From Whitmania pigra (lineage: Eukaryota; Annelida; Clitellata; Hirudinida; Haemopidae), in assembly GCA_021613335.1 (NCBI GenBank), contig JAJTWR010000145.1, positions 62,001-126,000 of the forward strand: a DNA stretch of 64,000 bases. The letters run 5' to 3'. Positions 1 through 11,103 of this stretch are shown one piece after another. Numbering within the stretch: position 1 is the first letter of the stretch; each line of letters opens with the position of its first letter. Made by a program: the position numbers and the translations under genes. The notes under the pieces are model-generated. The model was not told the origin of the DNA, made no database searches, and was given only the letters and a program-made list of their open reading frames with translations.

Positions 1-2
1 TA

Positions 3-3000
3 CTCAGGAAACACAAGAACCCGAACCAGGTATTTAAATGCCGTATATGTGGTCTGGAATGGAATAAGCTTAAGCATGCACATACACACCTCAAAAAACA
101 CCACCCGATGGAATGGAGCAAGGCAATCGAATCAAAAAACATGCCAGATCTAGCTAACAGTCACTCGAAGGAAACACCAACATCGGCCGTTATCAAAAAC
201 ACGAACAAGACAGTAATGAGCTCTTCTACACCTCAATTGACACAGCCACAAACTCCCCCGAACAAGACCCAAGCAGGGCAGATATCCCAGAGAAAGGAGC
301 CCAATACAACCAACCAAGCTACAACGAAGCCTAATAGAACCAACAGGCCCTCAAGAAATGTAGCATTGGGACAACAGACGGCGTCCCAACTTCTACAGAA
401 ATGCACATCAAATGAGGACGATGATCTTGACGAACTACTAGGCAATTCAGCTTCGGAAATTCAGAAAACTTGGATGAACCAAATCCAAGCCTGTGATTCT
501 CAGGAGGCGTTGAATAACATCATGGTGAATTTAGTCGAAGCTATCAGATTGACAATTGAACAGAAGACGGCCGAGTATATAGAGAAGCAGCAGAAGAGAA
601 CACCAGTGGCAAGATCGCAGACTGCTCCTACCTCAAATCCTACTGCTCAGAAGCGGAGAATCCAACACAAGAACAGAAACCAATATAGGCCAAAGGACGT
701 CAAAAATGCCGCAAAGCTCCAAAAACTCTTCAGAAACAATATGAAATCAGCGTATAGGCAAGTGACGGAGGACCCAAGTCCACCGTGCCCAGTGGACCAT
801 GACTCTATCATAAGACACTTTGCGCCTCAGACTGAAAACACATTGAAAGCTGAAGACGTGGTTGAAGATGACCAGGAAGATGGATTATTTGACATACTCG
901 AAGACGCCTTCACCACCAACGAAGTGTGGCAAAAATTGAAAAAAACAAACGACTCCAGCCCCGGATTAGACAAAATCCGATATAAACATTGGAAAAAATA
1001 TGACTACAACAGCCATATACTAACTACTCTCTTCAATAAATGCCGTGACCTCGGCAAGATACCAGAATCCTGGAAAACATCAAAGACCATTTTGCTCCAC
1101 AAAAAGGGTGACCTTAAAGAAGCTAGCAACTGGCGCCCAATCGCCCTTATCAACACCGCTGCTAGACTCTTTACATCCTGCATGGCTTCGAGACTCATTC
1201 GACTCTTCAATCAGAACTCAATCCTCGCTCCACAACAGAAAGGCTTCCTACCAACTGAAGGATGTCTTGAACATAACTTTGTTCTACAAGCCGTGATCAC
1301 GGATGTAAAAAGAAGAAGGAAACAGGTCGTAGTCGCATGGCTAGATCTGAAAAATGCCTTCGGCAGCGTGCCACACAAAGTTATCTTCGAGGCACTCCAT
1401 CAACACAAGTTCAATTTACAGACAAGGAAAATCATCTTTGAGTTGTACAATGGAGCAAAAACCACTTTCACGACCTCCGCAGGGCAGTCAGATCAAACCC
1501 CCCTACTTTCAGGGGTAAAGCAAGGATGCCCCCTCTCACCCCTCATCTTTAATCTCGCCTTGGATCACCTCATCAAAGACGCTGCTAACCTGGCTCAAAC
1601 ACACGGATACTCCCTTCATAACCAATCACACTCTATACTGGCCTACGCTGACGATATGGTTCTCATATCTAACAATTCAGGCAGCATGCAACACCTCCTC
1701 AATCAAGTTGGAATAGCAGCAACAGCAATAGGCCTCCAATTTAACTTGGCCAAGTGCGCAACGTTTCACCTTTCCAAGCACGAAGCACTCCCAACAGTCT
1801 TCTCAATACAAGGAGGCCAACCGCCGACCCTCTCGGAAAACGACCATTATACCTATCTGGGTCGCCCCACGGGTTACAAGCCCTTCATCTCCGCAGCTAC
1901 CTCAATACAAGAACTAACAATAGAACTTAACAAACTCGATGCATCGGACCTTGCACCGTGGCAAAAACTGGAGGCAACAAATGTTTTCATTCTTTCCAGA
2001 CTGAGCTTCCTACTCCGCTCCGGTTTCGTGCTCAAAGAGGACCTAGGAAATTTGGATGACGCCATCCGCTCACTTGCCAAAAAATGGGCCTATCTCCCCA
2101 AACATGCAAGCATCGAGCCCCTTTTCATCTCTTACAAGTCCGGTGGCTTCAACCTCTTCCCGGTACGGAACCTCGCTTACATAGTCACAGCAGTTCAAGC
2201 TTACAAGTTCCTCCATAGTAAAGACGCAATGATCAGAGCCTTGGCACAGGCCACACTGGATGCAGCCACTTCCACGAGAACCAGACGCCAGGCAACAACG
2301 GCTGACCTGCCCGAATACCTGAATGGATCCATGGAGGGAGATGTTGGGCTTCCCTCAAGTGACAATGCCAGTCTATGGTCCAGAGCCAGAGTAAGTTCGG
2401 AACATCTTAGAAGAAAATTGAACTTATCATGGCAAGACGCGGGCCAGTCTCCAACGCTTCAATTAGATGGCCTCATCGTGAAGCCCTTTTTGGCTGAGAA
2501 GAGGATCAAGGCGGCCTACAGGGATTATTACCTCGATCAACTCCAGATGAAACGGAGCCAAGGGCAGGTCTCACGCTGCGGTGCTGACAGTCAAATCTCC
2601 CATCATTTCATTCAGAAGGGAGATTACACTCAGTTTGCAGACTGGCGCTTCATACACAGTGCCAGACTCAATGTGTTAAAGAATAATGCTGCAAACTGGA
2701 CCACCAACGACAAAAGATGCCGCAGATGTGGCAAAGATAAAGAGACGCTCTCCCATATCCTGGATAGCTGCCTGCCCAACATGGTTGACATCACCAAGCG
2801 CCATAACCTGGTGGTTGATAGGGTAATATCGGCCATGGCACCGGAAAATGTGCCCAAAACACGCCTCAACCTCACCGTCCCAATGACTACCTCCACCTCT
2901 CGCCCTGATATCGTGGTGTTTGACGCTGAAAAGAAGCTATGCACCATCATCGACGTCACTTGTCCATTTGACAATGACAGAGAGGCTCTTTCGGAGGCGA

Positions 3001-3353
3001 GGAAGAGAAAAATTGTAACTTATACCCCTCTAGCAGACCACTTGAGACGCAAAGGATTCGCAGTTAATCTCGGAGCAATTGTAATTGGATCACTAGGATC
3101 CTTTGACAACGAGAATCTAAAATCCATGAAAGCTCTGGGCATCGCAGGAGGAAAGGCTACAAAGCTATCTAAGCGACTTGTCAGTGAAGTGATTAGGGCA
3201 TCCAAAAACATTTACTATGCCCACATCCATGCCAAGCCGAGAACACAGAAGGCCTCTACCGCCGGCCCAGCGCTTCAGGAAAGGACCACAGATATAGAAG
3301 AAACAGTTGCCCGTTCCCAGCCAGAAGAAAAAGAAATAGAAGAAATAGACTAA
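3..3353 (+). CDS. RLE-class non-LTR retrotransposon polyprotein (NeSL/Utopia/R2-like), 5' end beyond window
   Basis: The frame is open from base 3, so the true start lies outside the window; the first internal ATG is at 108. About 1116 codons are visible. In order: a C2H2 finger (CRIC...H...H, about nt 45-105), a basic/Pro-Gln-rich linker, a reverse transcriptase with SSPGLDK (about 955), NWRPIALI (about 1130), WLDLKNAFGSVP (about 1340), GVKQGCPLSPLIFN (about 1513) and the catalytic YADD at 1644-1655, a thumb region, a CCHC knuckle (CRRCGK...H...C, 2719-2772), and an RLE nuclease with RPDIVVF followed by TIIDVTCPFD (about 2904-2970). This is the domain order of single-ORF RLE elements, which nick a target and prime reverse transcription from it. 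No stop or frameshift interrupts it, unlike all its relatives in the window. It lacks the APE endonuclease of CR1/Jockey elements. Clade is inferred; R2 or Hero are alternatives. Confidence 0.9.
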   Translation, partial: LRKHKNPNQVFKCRICGLEWNKLKHAHTHLKKHHPMEWSKAIESKNMPDLANSHSKETPTSAVIKNTNKTVMSSSTPQLTQPQTPPNKTQAGQISQRKEPNTTNQATTKPNRTNRPSRNVALGQQTASQLLQKCTSNEDDDLDELLGNSASEIQKTWMNQIQACDSQEALNNIMVNLVEAIRLTIEQKTAEYIEKQQKRTPVARSQTAPTSNPTAQKRRIQHKNRNQYRPKDVKNAAKLQKLFRNNMKSAYRQVTEDPSPPCPVDHDSIIRHFAPQTENTLKAEDVVEDDQEDGLFDILEDAFTTNEVWQKLKKTNDSSPGLDKIRYKHWKKYDYNSHILTTLFNKCRDLGKIPESWKTSKTILLHKKGDLKEASNWRPIALINTAARLFTSCMASRLIRLFNQNSILAPQQKGFLPTEGCLEHNFVLQAVITDVKRRRKQVVVAWLDLKNAFGSVPHKVIFEALHQHKFNLQTRKIIFELYNGAKTTFTTSAGQSDQTPLLSGVKQGCPLSPLIFNLALDHLIKDAANLAQTHGYSLHNQSHSILAYADDMVLISNNSGSMQHLLNQVGIAATAIGLQFNLAKCATFHLSKHEALPTVFSIQGGQPPTLSENDHYTYLGRPTGYKPFISAATSIQELTIELNKLDASDLAPWQKLEATNVFILSRLSFLLRSGFVLKEDLGNLDDAIRSLAKKWAYLPKHASIEPLFISYKSGGFNLFPVRNLAYIVTAVQAYKFLHSKDAMIRALAQATLDAATSTRTRRQATTADLPEYLNGSMEGDVGLPSSDNASLWSRARVSSEHLRRKLNLSWQDAGQSPTLQLDGLIVKPFLAEKRIKAAYRDYYLDQLQMKRSQGQVSRCGADSQISHHFIQKGDYTQFADWRFIHSARLNVLKNNAANWTTNDKRCRRCGKDKETLSHILDSCLPNMVDITKRHNLVVDRVISAMAPENVPKTRLNLTVPMTTSTSRPDIVVFDAEKKLCTIIDVTCPFDNDREALSEARKRKIVTYTPLADHLRRKGFAVNLGAIVIGSLGSFDNENLKSMKALGIAGGKATKLSKRLVSEVIRASKNIYYAHIHAKPRTQKASTAGPALQERTTDIEETVARSQPEEKEIEEID

Positions 3354-3496
3354 ATATATTTTTTATTGATAATTTTAAGTAACATTATGCATGAAAACAT
3401 TTTATATCAAGCTTTTTGATCATCTTTTTAATAAACGATTTAATTTGAAAGTGTTAAAGTTAAAATCTGAACAAAAACAAAAGCTAAGATAAAGTG
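3354..3496 (+). other. probable 3' UTR of the preceding retrotransposon
   Basis: AT-rich and non-coding, directly after the stop codon. It contains AATAAA-like stretches but no clear poly(A) tail. No U2 snRNA sequence follows, in contrast to the relative ending at 35318. Confidence 0.4.
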
Positions 3497-3850
3497 TCTC
3501 CCACTGTAATGCCAACAGCCAACTTTCCAATCACTTCATCCAGAAAAGAAACCATACCCTATTCTCAGACTGGCATCAGACTCACCATGCCCCAGAACAA
3601 AGCGGCCACCTGGAACACCTAAGATGAGAGGTGCCCCAAATGTAGGAAAACAAAGGAAACCCTTACCCACATTCTTGACCACTGTATCCCCAACCATTGT
3701 CAACATTACTAAAAGACACAACTAGTGGTCAACGGGACATTTGTAATAAGTAGAATGATGTCCGGGCTGTTATTGAAAAGTACCACCCAGACGAAACTGT
3801 TTCGACAAGGGCAGTAGACCTTTTCAAAGACAGTATCACGGTCCATTTCC
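3497..3850 (+). pseudogene. RLE retrotransposon remnant (CCHC-knuckle region)
   Basis: A broken reading frame resembles nt 2590-2850 of the intact element: SQLSNHFIQK, then a CPKCRKTKETLTHILDHC-like knuckle, then a segment like TKRHNLVV. Several stops and frameshifts interrupt it. It is a separate older copy, since it repeats a domain already present in the intact ORF upstream. Confidence 0.7.
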
Positions 3851-4200
3851 GAAAAATTATGCTGCGAAGAAAAATGTTTCTATGGACCATTTTTTTTAGA
3901 TGGAAACAGGTTTAACTACAGAGTTGCCCGATGTTAGTGTTATTACTGACTAGTAACATATAAGGTACATGTACAGTACATACGGTGGTCCATAAGTCAC
4001 ACACCAAAGAACTAGGTGAAGTATGATGTAAAATCAACGGTGTAAAATATCTTTTCCATTCCTTGTGTGTAAAATACATGTTCTTTTATAGAGTAATGAA
4101 ACATTGTTTGTATCATTTATTATAAAAGCCAAATTTAATTCCAATCAAAGTTGTTTAAGTTATGATTTGCCTTTAAAAAATTTTATTTTAAATTACAGAT

Positions 4201-4570
4201 ATGCCCTTAACAACTGACAAACAAGTTGAACTATTGTTGTTCATGTCTGGTGCTGATGGCACCACTAATCAATCTATTGCTGAGAAATTTAATCGAATTT
4301 ATCCTGATTGTGAGCCCATCTCTCACACACAGTAGGATGTTTGATAGTGAAGTGTCATGAAACCGGTAGTGTCCTAAACAAACCACGAAGTAGCCCTCCA
4401 AGAGTGTCCGACGAAACCTGACTACACAAAAGTTGAGAACAGTCCAATGAAATCATTGTGATGATCGTCAAGTGAGCTCGGTGTCCCAAGAACCACCCTG
4501 CGATGTATCATCAAAGCCGAAAGTTTTCATTCCTTTAAACTGCAAGAGTTGAAAAAGCTATAAGATATAA
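4201..4570 (+). pseudogene. transposase N-terminal relic (helix-turn-helix, DUF4817/mariner-like)
   Basis: The frame from ATG 4201 reads MPLTTDKQVELLLFMSGADG and continues through an IAEKFNRIYPD segment and ISHTQ to a stop. Beyond it, other frames resemble the usual continuation: ETGSVLNKPRS-like, then VSDET-like, then a HSFKLQELKKL-like end. This is the insect/invertebrate DNA-binding module of Tc1/mariner-type transposases. At least three stops or shifts are present and no DDE catalytic part is visible. Assignment rests on recognition of motif order only. Confidence 0.5.
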
Positions 4571-4683
4571 AAAAGTGATGGTTAACTCCTGTGCCTCCTC
4601 TTCCAAGACAGCACTGCAAGGCTTGATTTTCCCTCCAATTTTGCACATGCACAGCAAGAGTGAATTGAGTTTGGCAAAATAAA

Positions 4684-4976
4684 AGAATCAACGTAACTGA
4701 TGAGAAAATGCTACAACAACATGGGAATTTGGTGGTTCCACTTTAGAGTTGGCGATTAGCAAAAGGGTCAAGATAACTGATGTAAAATGACAAACTTGAC
4801 CCTCTTTTGTGCTCGAGATATTAGGTTTTGGCATGAAAAAAGACATAAAAGCATCGACATAACCGATGAGAAAATGATAAAACAAAGAGGGAATTTGGCA
4901 GTTCCACTTCAAAAGCGTCGATTTAATAGGGGTGGAGAGTTAACCGAGGTCGACATAAGTGGGTTCCACTGTATTT
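4684..4976. repeat. tandem repeats ending in a pogo/Tigger-like terminal sequence
   Basis: Segments near 4690 and 4858 share an ACTGATGAGAAAATG-like core followed by GGGAATTTGG and GGTTCCACTT-like text, about 165 bp apart, with a partial copy near 4770. The right end reads GTCGACATAAGTGGGTTCC then ACTG, followed by TA. On the minus strand this is CAGTGGAACCC..., the kind of terminal inverted repeat and TA target common in pogo/Tigger elements. The matching left end was not found. Confidence 0.35.
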
Positions 4977-5617
4977 TATCATTCATTAAATGAAATTTTT
5001 CCAGTGAAAAGATACTTTCAGTACCTAAACCACAATTCCTCCTCTTTTTATTCTTAAATGATAGAGTCAAAAATTTTGTTGAATAAAGGCAAACCCTGCC
5101 TTTTGAAACAGGATTGTACGGGCAGTATAATAAAAAGATTTGAACAGAAACCTGTGTTTTCATACATTGTGTCAAACACTCCTTACAAATAATAAAAGCA
5201 ACTTCTCAATGTAGTTGTATTCTCCAAATGCATTGACAAATAATTGCTTGTATGTTGTCATTCAAATAAATTAACCCTCACAAGATATCTGGAAATTGTA
5301 AACAAAGATATGATGAACGGAGTAATAAAAGAGAGTCCCATCAATGCGATTCAAGGACTATGCCTCCAGGTGTGAGAAAAAAACATTGGAAAAGACCCGC
5401 ATGGGCAATATTTGGTTTATTTTAAACAGAGCTGTTGTGAGCAAGGACACCAAAAAAACTTTAAGATGTTTTAGAGATGAAAATGTTTGCCAGCATTCCT
5501 AATTTGTACAATAGCAAGCAGGATCATTGCAATCAAAACATAACCAATTCAATTAAACTAAGATCACCCTACAATTATATATTTAAGAGGATGACACAGA
5601 TTTAATTTAAAAGTGGG
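4977..5617. other. no gene recognised
   Basis: AT-rich sequence with only short chance ORFs. No repeat, RNA gene or transposon end was recognised. Confidence 0.5.
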
Positions 5618-5652
5618 ACTTCTTGGCCTTTCAGCTAAGATCAATGTGTAGT
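5618..5652 (+). ncRNA. possible U2 snRNA 5'-end fragment (pseudogene)
   Basis: The stretch reads GGCCTTT, two mismatches, GCTAAGATCAA, then TGTGTAGT. This follows the conserved 5' end of U2 snRNA, including the branch-point-pairing GUAGU, with a one-base insertion. Similarity stops right after GTAGT. That is the same point at which the U2 remnant at 35318 begins, as expected if elements insert there. It is short and diverged, so chance cannot be excluded. Confidence 0.45.
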
Positions 5653-6017
5653 CCCCTTCTTTATCTGTTTGTGTTACAGGAATGAAGCAAGCGAAAATGC
5701 TAATGCCAGCGAACAGAAAATCAAAGACAAAGACAAAGAGTAAGAGTAGGGATGGGAAACAGCATTCTGGTAGATATTTGATCGCTTTAAATCATACACA
5801 TGACTTCCTCTGTTGGGCACTGCGGATGACCAAGACACAGTCAAAAAATCGGCTGCCCTACACCAGCTCAAGTTGACTGACTCAAGTCTTTTCACAATAG
5901 GACTTGAACAGCGTAGTTACCAGGTTAATGGAATCGGTTTGTCAAGCCTGGTCAGGTTCTTCCAACAGACCAAAGAAACCAGGTAAGATTTATTCTAAAT
6001 CTCAGCAAGCAAGATGA

Positions 6018-6551
6018 CTTCAGCTCATGTTCAAGCACAACAAAAGTGGGCATTCCATGAAATCACAAAAGAAAAATCCACGGAGGTACCCCAGTTATCA
6101 TGAACGAGGATGACAAATGCAAGCACCTGGAAGTCCCATTTATCAACATTGATTCATCTGCGAAGGAGTTGATCACAATCACAACAAAACTCAGTGCTTC
6201 ACTATTAATGATCTGGCAGAAGTTTGAGGAATTGAGAATCTTCTTCCTACCGAAAACTATCATATCATGAAATCGGGTTACGTGACAAAGAAGATTCTAA
6301 GAGTTCTCGACCAGAAGATCACTGAGGTGGCCAAAGAATGGACGGCATGCATCTAACGAATGGACATCAACAGGAACTATGCCGAGCTCATGGTGTCGGA
6401 CACGATCAGGTGGTCAAGGAACATCTACTATACCCATGTCTCGGGTGAGGCCCAGGAGAGGCTCCTAGCCCTGGAGAAACTGTCCGACTCACACGGATTT
6501 CCTTTGGAAGAAGCAGAAGAAGAAAGAGAAGTAGCCAAAGACGAAGTTTAA
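6018..6551 (+). pseudogene. Utopia-like retrotransposon, internally deleted 3' part
   Basis: The first part (6060-6340, frames broken) matches the thumb region seen at 63700-63980: TPVIMNEDDKCKHLEVP, then KLSASLLM-WQKFE, then SGYVTKK. It jumps directly to the C-terminus (6360-6551), where MDINRNYAELMVSDTIRWSR and YYTHVSGEAQE end in an acidic tail, matching the end of the copy at 35461. The knuckle and nuclease are missing, so this is an internal deletion. Confidence 0.75.
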
Positions 6552-6690
6552 ATCAATTCTCTATCCTTGAAACTTTGAATTTGTATCATTTGCCCACTCC
6601 CTAAGGAGTCAAGGTCAATGTTAGAATTACCCAGTTTTCCCCGTTATCCCACTCTTTTCCATTCCATCCAAAGGGCGGCATTGCGATACA

Positions 6691-8050
6691 ATGACAGACT
6701 GGGCTTTCACTTTTCCATTCGATGGCGCCGAGAAGATGTGTAGCAGATGCCCCGATCACAAACCGTTTGCCGACCGCGCGGGAGTCGTTCGCCATCTCCG
6801 CAACATTCACAAAATCACGTCGTTGGCTTTCCGGTGCCGATTCTGCGACTGGACACATCCCCTGTTGAAGGAAACTATGTCGCACGTCAAAAAGATTCAC
6901 ACCACCACCGTACCAGAGTCAAGAAGCAGTTGTTCAACGCCGGCGGTCCTCTAGGGTGTTCAAAAGATTGGTCATCTCTACTGTGGAGTCGTCAGCGTCA
7001 ACGAGCAGCAGGGAACACAGTGCGCCAGCGCTGGCTGCTTCGCCGGTGGTCTCTTCCCTGCCGACGTCATTGGCAGCATCTTCATCTCCCCACACTCCTA
7101 TGACGCCCTTGGCAAGAATAATTTCGAATGATGATAATGATAATGACATGACACTCGACGAGGGAGATGCCACATTACCTCTTGATGCATTAGATAAATC
7201 CGAGCAGAACATTGCGAAAGAGGGTCACGATTTTTGGATTACCAGACGAGTACACCAGAACCGATGCTTTGTCACGCTCGCCTTCCCGACATTATTCGAA
7301 GTCATCTCGTGCCCTATCTGTGTGGGCAGCTCATTCAACTCGTTTGACGAACTCTTTCGCCATTGCTTAAACTCAGGCCACGATCCAATCAAATTTAATT
7401 TCGCATGCAGACACTGCGACAGTAAGTGTGAGGAGCTCTGGAAGGCTAAAGTTCATTTTAGGAACTGCCACTCCGACACTCAAGCAGGCGGCAAACTATC
7501 TGCAGCTTCCAAGTCGCCAGATATCAGGTCAAGCCAAGTCGCTGGACTCTCGAGATCGTCCGATGCACCTCCGTCTCCAGTCGTATCCAGCCGCTTTCCG
7601 GCCGCTGCTCAACATCTTCCCTCACCTTCCCACGTCGTTGTTGTTCTCCACCGATCAAGCAAGTTTGAATGCGACCTCTGTTCGACTCATTTTCAGCTCT
7701 GGGTAACCTATCAAGGCACCTCAAGAACATTCACAGGCGAGGACCAAGATGGCCAGTCATCCAATTTACGGCTGATTCTCCGACGCTCGTTCCACAGGCA
7801 ACCAGTATTTCTGCCAAAAGAGAGTACGTCCGGAAGGCTGCCTGGAACACAATTTGTGCCTATCTCAATGGATCGAAAGAGAGTAGCCTCTGCAACAGCT
7901 CCAACGATCACTCCACATTCTGGGCCTCGATGCAACATACTGATATACAAAGAAGGCGATTTGGAGGAGCCAGGCAACTGGAGACCGATCTCTATTTTAT
8001 GCAAGGCAAACTGTTTGCCGGCTGCCCATCAAGACAACTGATAACACTAT
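6691..8050 (+). pseudogene. Utopia-like N-terminal zinc-finger region fused to RT pieces
   Basis: The ATG at 6691 opens a frame with two C2H2-type fingers (CSRCPDH...H...H, about 6739; FRCRFCDW...H...H, about 6829). A frameshift near 6955 leads into a Ser/Thr-rich linker and two more fingers (CPICVGS, about 7312; ACRHCDSK, about 7408) plus a broken fifth (CDLC, about 7672). From about 7800 the sequence abruptly becomes thumb-like (YLNGS...SNDHSTFW), then N-terminal RT (ILIYKEGD, GNWRPISIL, about 7940-8000). These modules are out of their normal order. Several frameshifts make a functional product unlikely. Confidence 0.75.
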
Positions 8051-8159
8051 CATGAAACAATTGCCAAAACCCTCATTAACAAGCAAAATCTTTGCTTTTT
8101 TTTACAAAATTTTGACTCTTTCAATAAATAAAATTGCTTACTCTTTGAATAAATAATCT

Positions 8160-9265
8160 ATATAAAATATCTAGACAACTGATGGCACTAAATGACAATC
8201 ACAACCCATTAGCGCCCCAGCAAAAGAGCTTCATACCAACAGAAAGCTGTTTGGAGCATAACTTCGTTTTGCGTTCTGTCTCGCGCAGAGATCAAGACAA
8301 GAATGCATCCTCATCTGGATCGACCTGAAAAATGCCTTCGGGTAGGTCCCTCATAATACCATTGCCAAGCCCTAATCAAAAAGAAAATCCATAAACCATG
8401 CCGGCAGCAGCTTGAAGAATACTTCATCAACTGCTCTATGAATTTTTTGTCTGGCAAGACAATGTCTTATGAATTTCCAGTATTGAGTGGAGTTAGACAA
8501 GGTTGCCCCTCTCTCCACTCATATTCAATTTGTCAATAGATAGCCTCCCCAGACTAGCTGCGGACCCAGCCGACAATTATGGATATTCAATGTACAGCCA
8601 AAAGTACTCAGCGATTGCCTAAGCAGATGACCTGGCATCGATGGCGAGTGGCCCTACTGAAATGCAAGACATGCTTTCCATCCTTGGTGAGGCAGCATTG
8701 AGGCTCGGCTTAAAGTTCTTAAAAGTGCCTCACTTCACCTGGATGGAGCCAAACACATGGTCATCTCCTCTGCCTTCACCATCCATGGGGGCACCCTGAT
8801 TGACAAGAATAAGCACCTCAGCGTTCCAACAGGCTACTCATCATTTGTTAACATCGAGATAGTTGCACTCGTAATGAAACTCAGCGCTTCACTCCTCATG
8901 CCTTGGCAAAAATTTGAAGTGCTGAATGTTTTCATAGTAACAAAGCCGTCCTTCATCATGAAGTCAGGCTATGTGACAAAAAAGCTTCTGAATGTCATCG
9001 ATCCGAAGATCACTATTCTATAGAAATCTTCTAAAGAGGGATGAACCTCTTTGCCATGCATTGTGACATCTCCACTGTGGCTCAGGCCGAAAAATTTCTA
9101 TGGTCTAAAGATCCGGGGATTCCTCATCTGGCCTGGGGCCAGACGACTTGTGATGCCGTGGAAGTGATTGCCTACTTTAACGGATCAACTGAGGGCGGCC
9201 TGGACAACAGCTTCGAACGATCATTCCAATGCTTGGAAATTTGTTTGTCGTTCAGCCAACTCTAG
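8160..9265 (+). pseudogene. Utopia-like RT domain, heavily decayed
   Basis: Fragments in shifting frames resemble the RT of the family: an APQQKSF-like motif and a KNAFG-like motif near 8330, VLSGVRQGCP near 8490, a degraded active-site region near 8620, the thumb (KLSASLLMPWQKFE, 8876; SGYVTKKLLNV, 8964), then STVAQAEKFLWSKDPG (9073) and AYFNGSTEGGL (9170). Many stops and small deletions; ends near 9265. Confidence 0.75.
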
Positions 9266-9269
9266 AACA

Positions 9270-10882
9270 TTAAAGAAATCTAGCAGAGAAAGTGGCTACC
9301 CACAAAGTGTCCTCATGGCATTTCATGTCAATGACATTTTTTTAATTATGACAGCAAACAATATAAATTACATAAAACTAAGAGACAAAAAAGGACTTGT
9401 AACTGTTAAGTCCTTCAGGTAGACAAGAGTGTTTATTAAGCAAAACCTTCTCGGTAATTAAATAAACATTACACATTGAAAAAGCTTTGCTCTTACTTTT
9501 CAGAGGGCAGAGCTTCATATAGATGCAAGAAGCTTAGTTAATCTCACTTTCATGCCAAGTGTGTGAGTGACAATCATCAGAGAAACAAAGTATGGCCAGC
9601 TGAATGTGTTGAGTTTTACATGCAGCGTTAACAGCAACAGCCTCGATGTGTCATCCAAACCTGCAACACAAAGATAGTCCACAGAAAGGAGTACCACGTA
9701 CATGGTAGATAAATTTAATTGCCTAAATATCCTACTCCAATAAATAACATCATCATACAACTGTGTAAATACAATAAAGATAAGAGATATCTTTTAAATT
9801 TAATTAATATGAACTTAAGCGCATAATTACAAACTGCATAAATGATTTTTTTAACGTTTTTTTCAGCTGGACACAAGAGGCCATGGCAAAAAAAAGCAAT
9901 AAGAATAAGGCAACAAAATAATATTAGTGAAAAATCATGAAAATAGTTCGATTATTACCATTCAAAAAACAAACGAAATCTCAACGCTGTTTCATTATGT
10001 TGTTTGTCTCCATGAAACCATCAGTAAAAGTCAAAACATTTACTTGCTTTTTTGAAGAGAATTTCGAAGTTTTCTCAACATTTCGTCTTCAGGCACAAAT
10101 ACCAACAAACGAGACGAACTAACATCGGGGAAATGCCGCTACAAGGTCGTTGTTCATTAACATCCATCCCACTTTCCGCGAACATTATTAGTAGCAGAAT
10201 TTTATTAACGACCTCACCACGACAAAATGCCGCGAAAAAGCCATGGTCAGTTATTTATAGGCTATAAAAATCTTAGACTATCATTAAATCATTAAATTCA
10301 AAATTTAAGTTTTATTCAAAGTTTTAAAATATTAATTAATGCAATTCTAATTAATGTTGCAGACAACTTACTAAGGTTAATTTAATTGACTTGTCAAACT
10401 TGTCCTGCTATTAAAAGTAATTAATATCTATTAATATCTATTAAATATTTATTAATTTTAAAAATATATGTTTAAATTAAGTTTTAAACAAAAATAAATC
10501 ATTTATTGAATGAGGTTTCAAATCAGGGGCATCATTTACGCAGGGGAAACAATTTCCTCCCCTCCAGGGCTTACAAATTTTGTTTTTGAATTCTAAAATT
10601 CATAATTTTATTATAAAGATGTTAATGCGTTCTTTGTAACCAGCAGCAATAATCTGCTATTGAACTGTTGATGCAGGTGCAAAAATATCAAAACATGCAA
10701 TTGCTTGAGCTAAAGTGCCTGGTTGTAACGAGATGATCTTACAGGTTCCGTTCAGATCGCAAACTCAAAATTTGCTTATAAGCAATAAATAGTACAATAA
10801 CTTAGGCTGGAGTGTTTTGCAGCAGTGATCGTTCTCATTTATTCATGAGAGTCGTGAGATGATTATACAGGTTAAGAGGTGT
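9270..10882. other. no gene recognised
   Basis: AT-rich DNA with scattered short ORFs of no recognisable family, bounded on the right by the duplication flanking the TIR element. Confidence 0.5.
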
Positions 10883-11103
10883 GATCTACTTGTCTTCCGC
10901 CAGCAGACGCTTATATCATGGTAAAAACCTAGTCTTTAACGTAGCTGAAGTTAGCAGACACTTAAATTTAATTTCTAATGCGAAATTTCAAATCATAATA
11001 TTTGGAAACTACGTTTCAAATGCTTTTCAAAAATGTTTATAAATCAATTGACGGAAGATTTTAAAATTTTTGAAGTTATTAGAAATTTGAGGAATTCGTT
11101 CAA

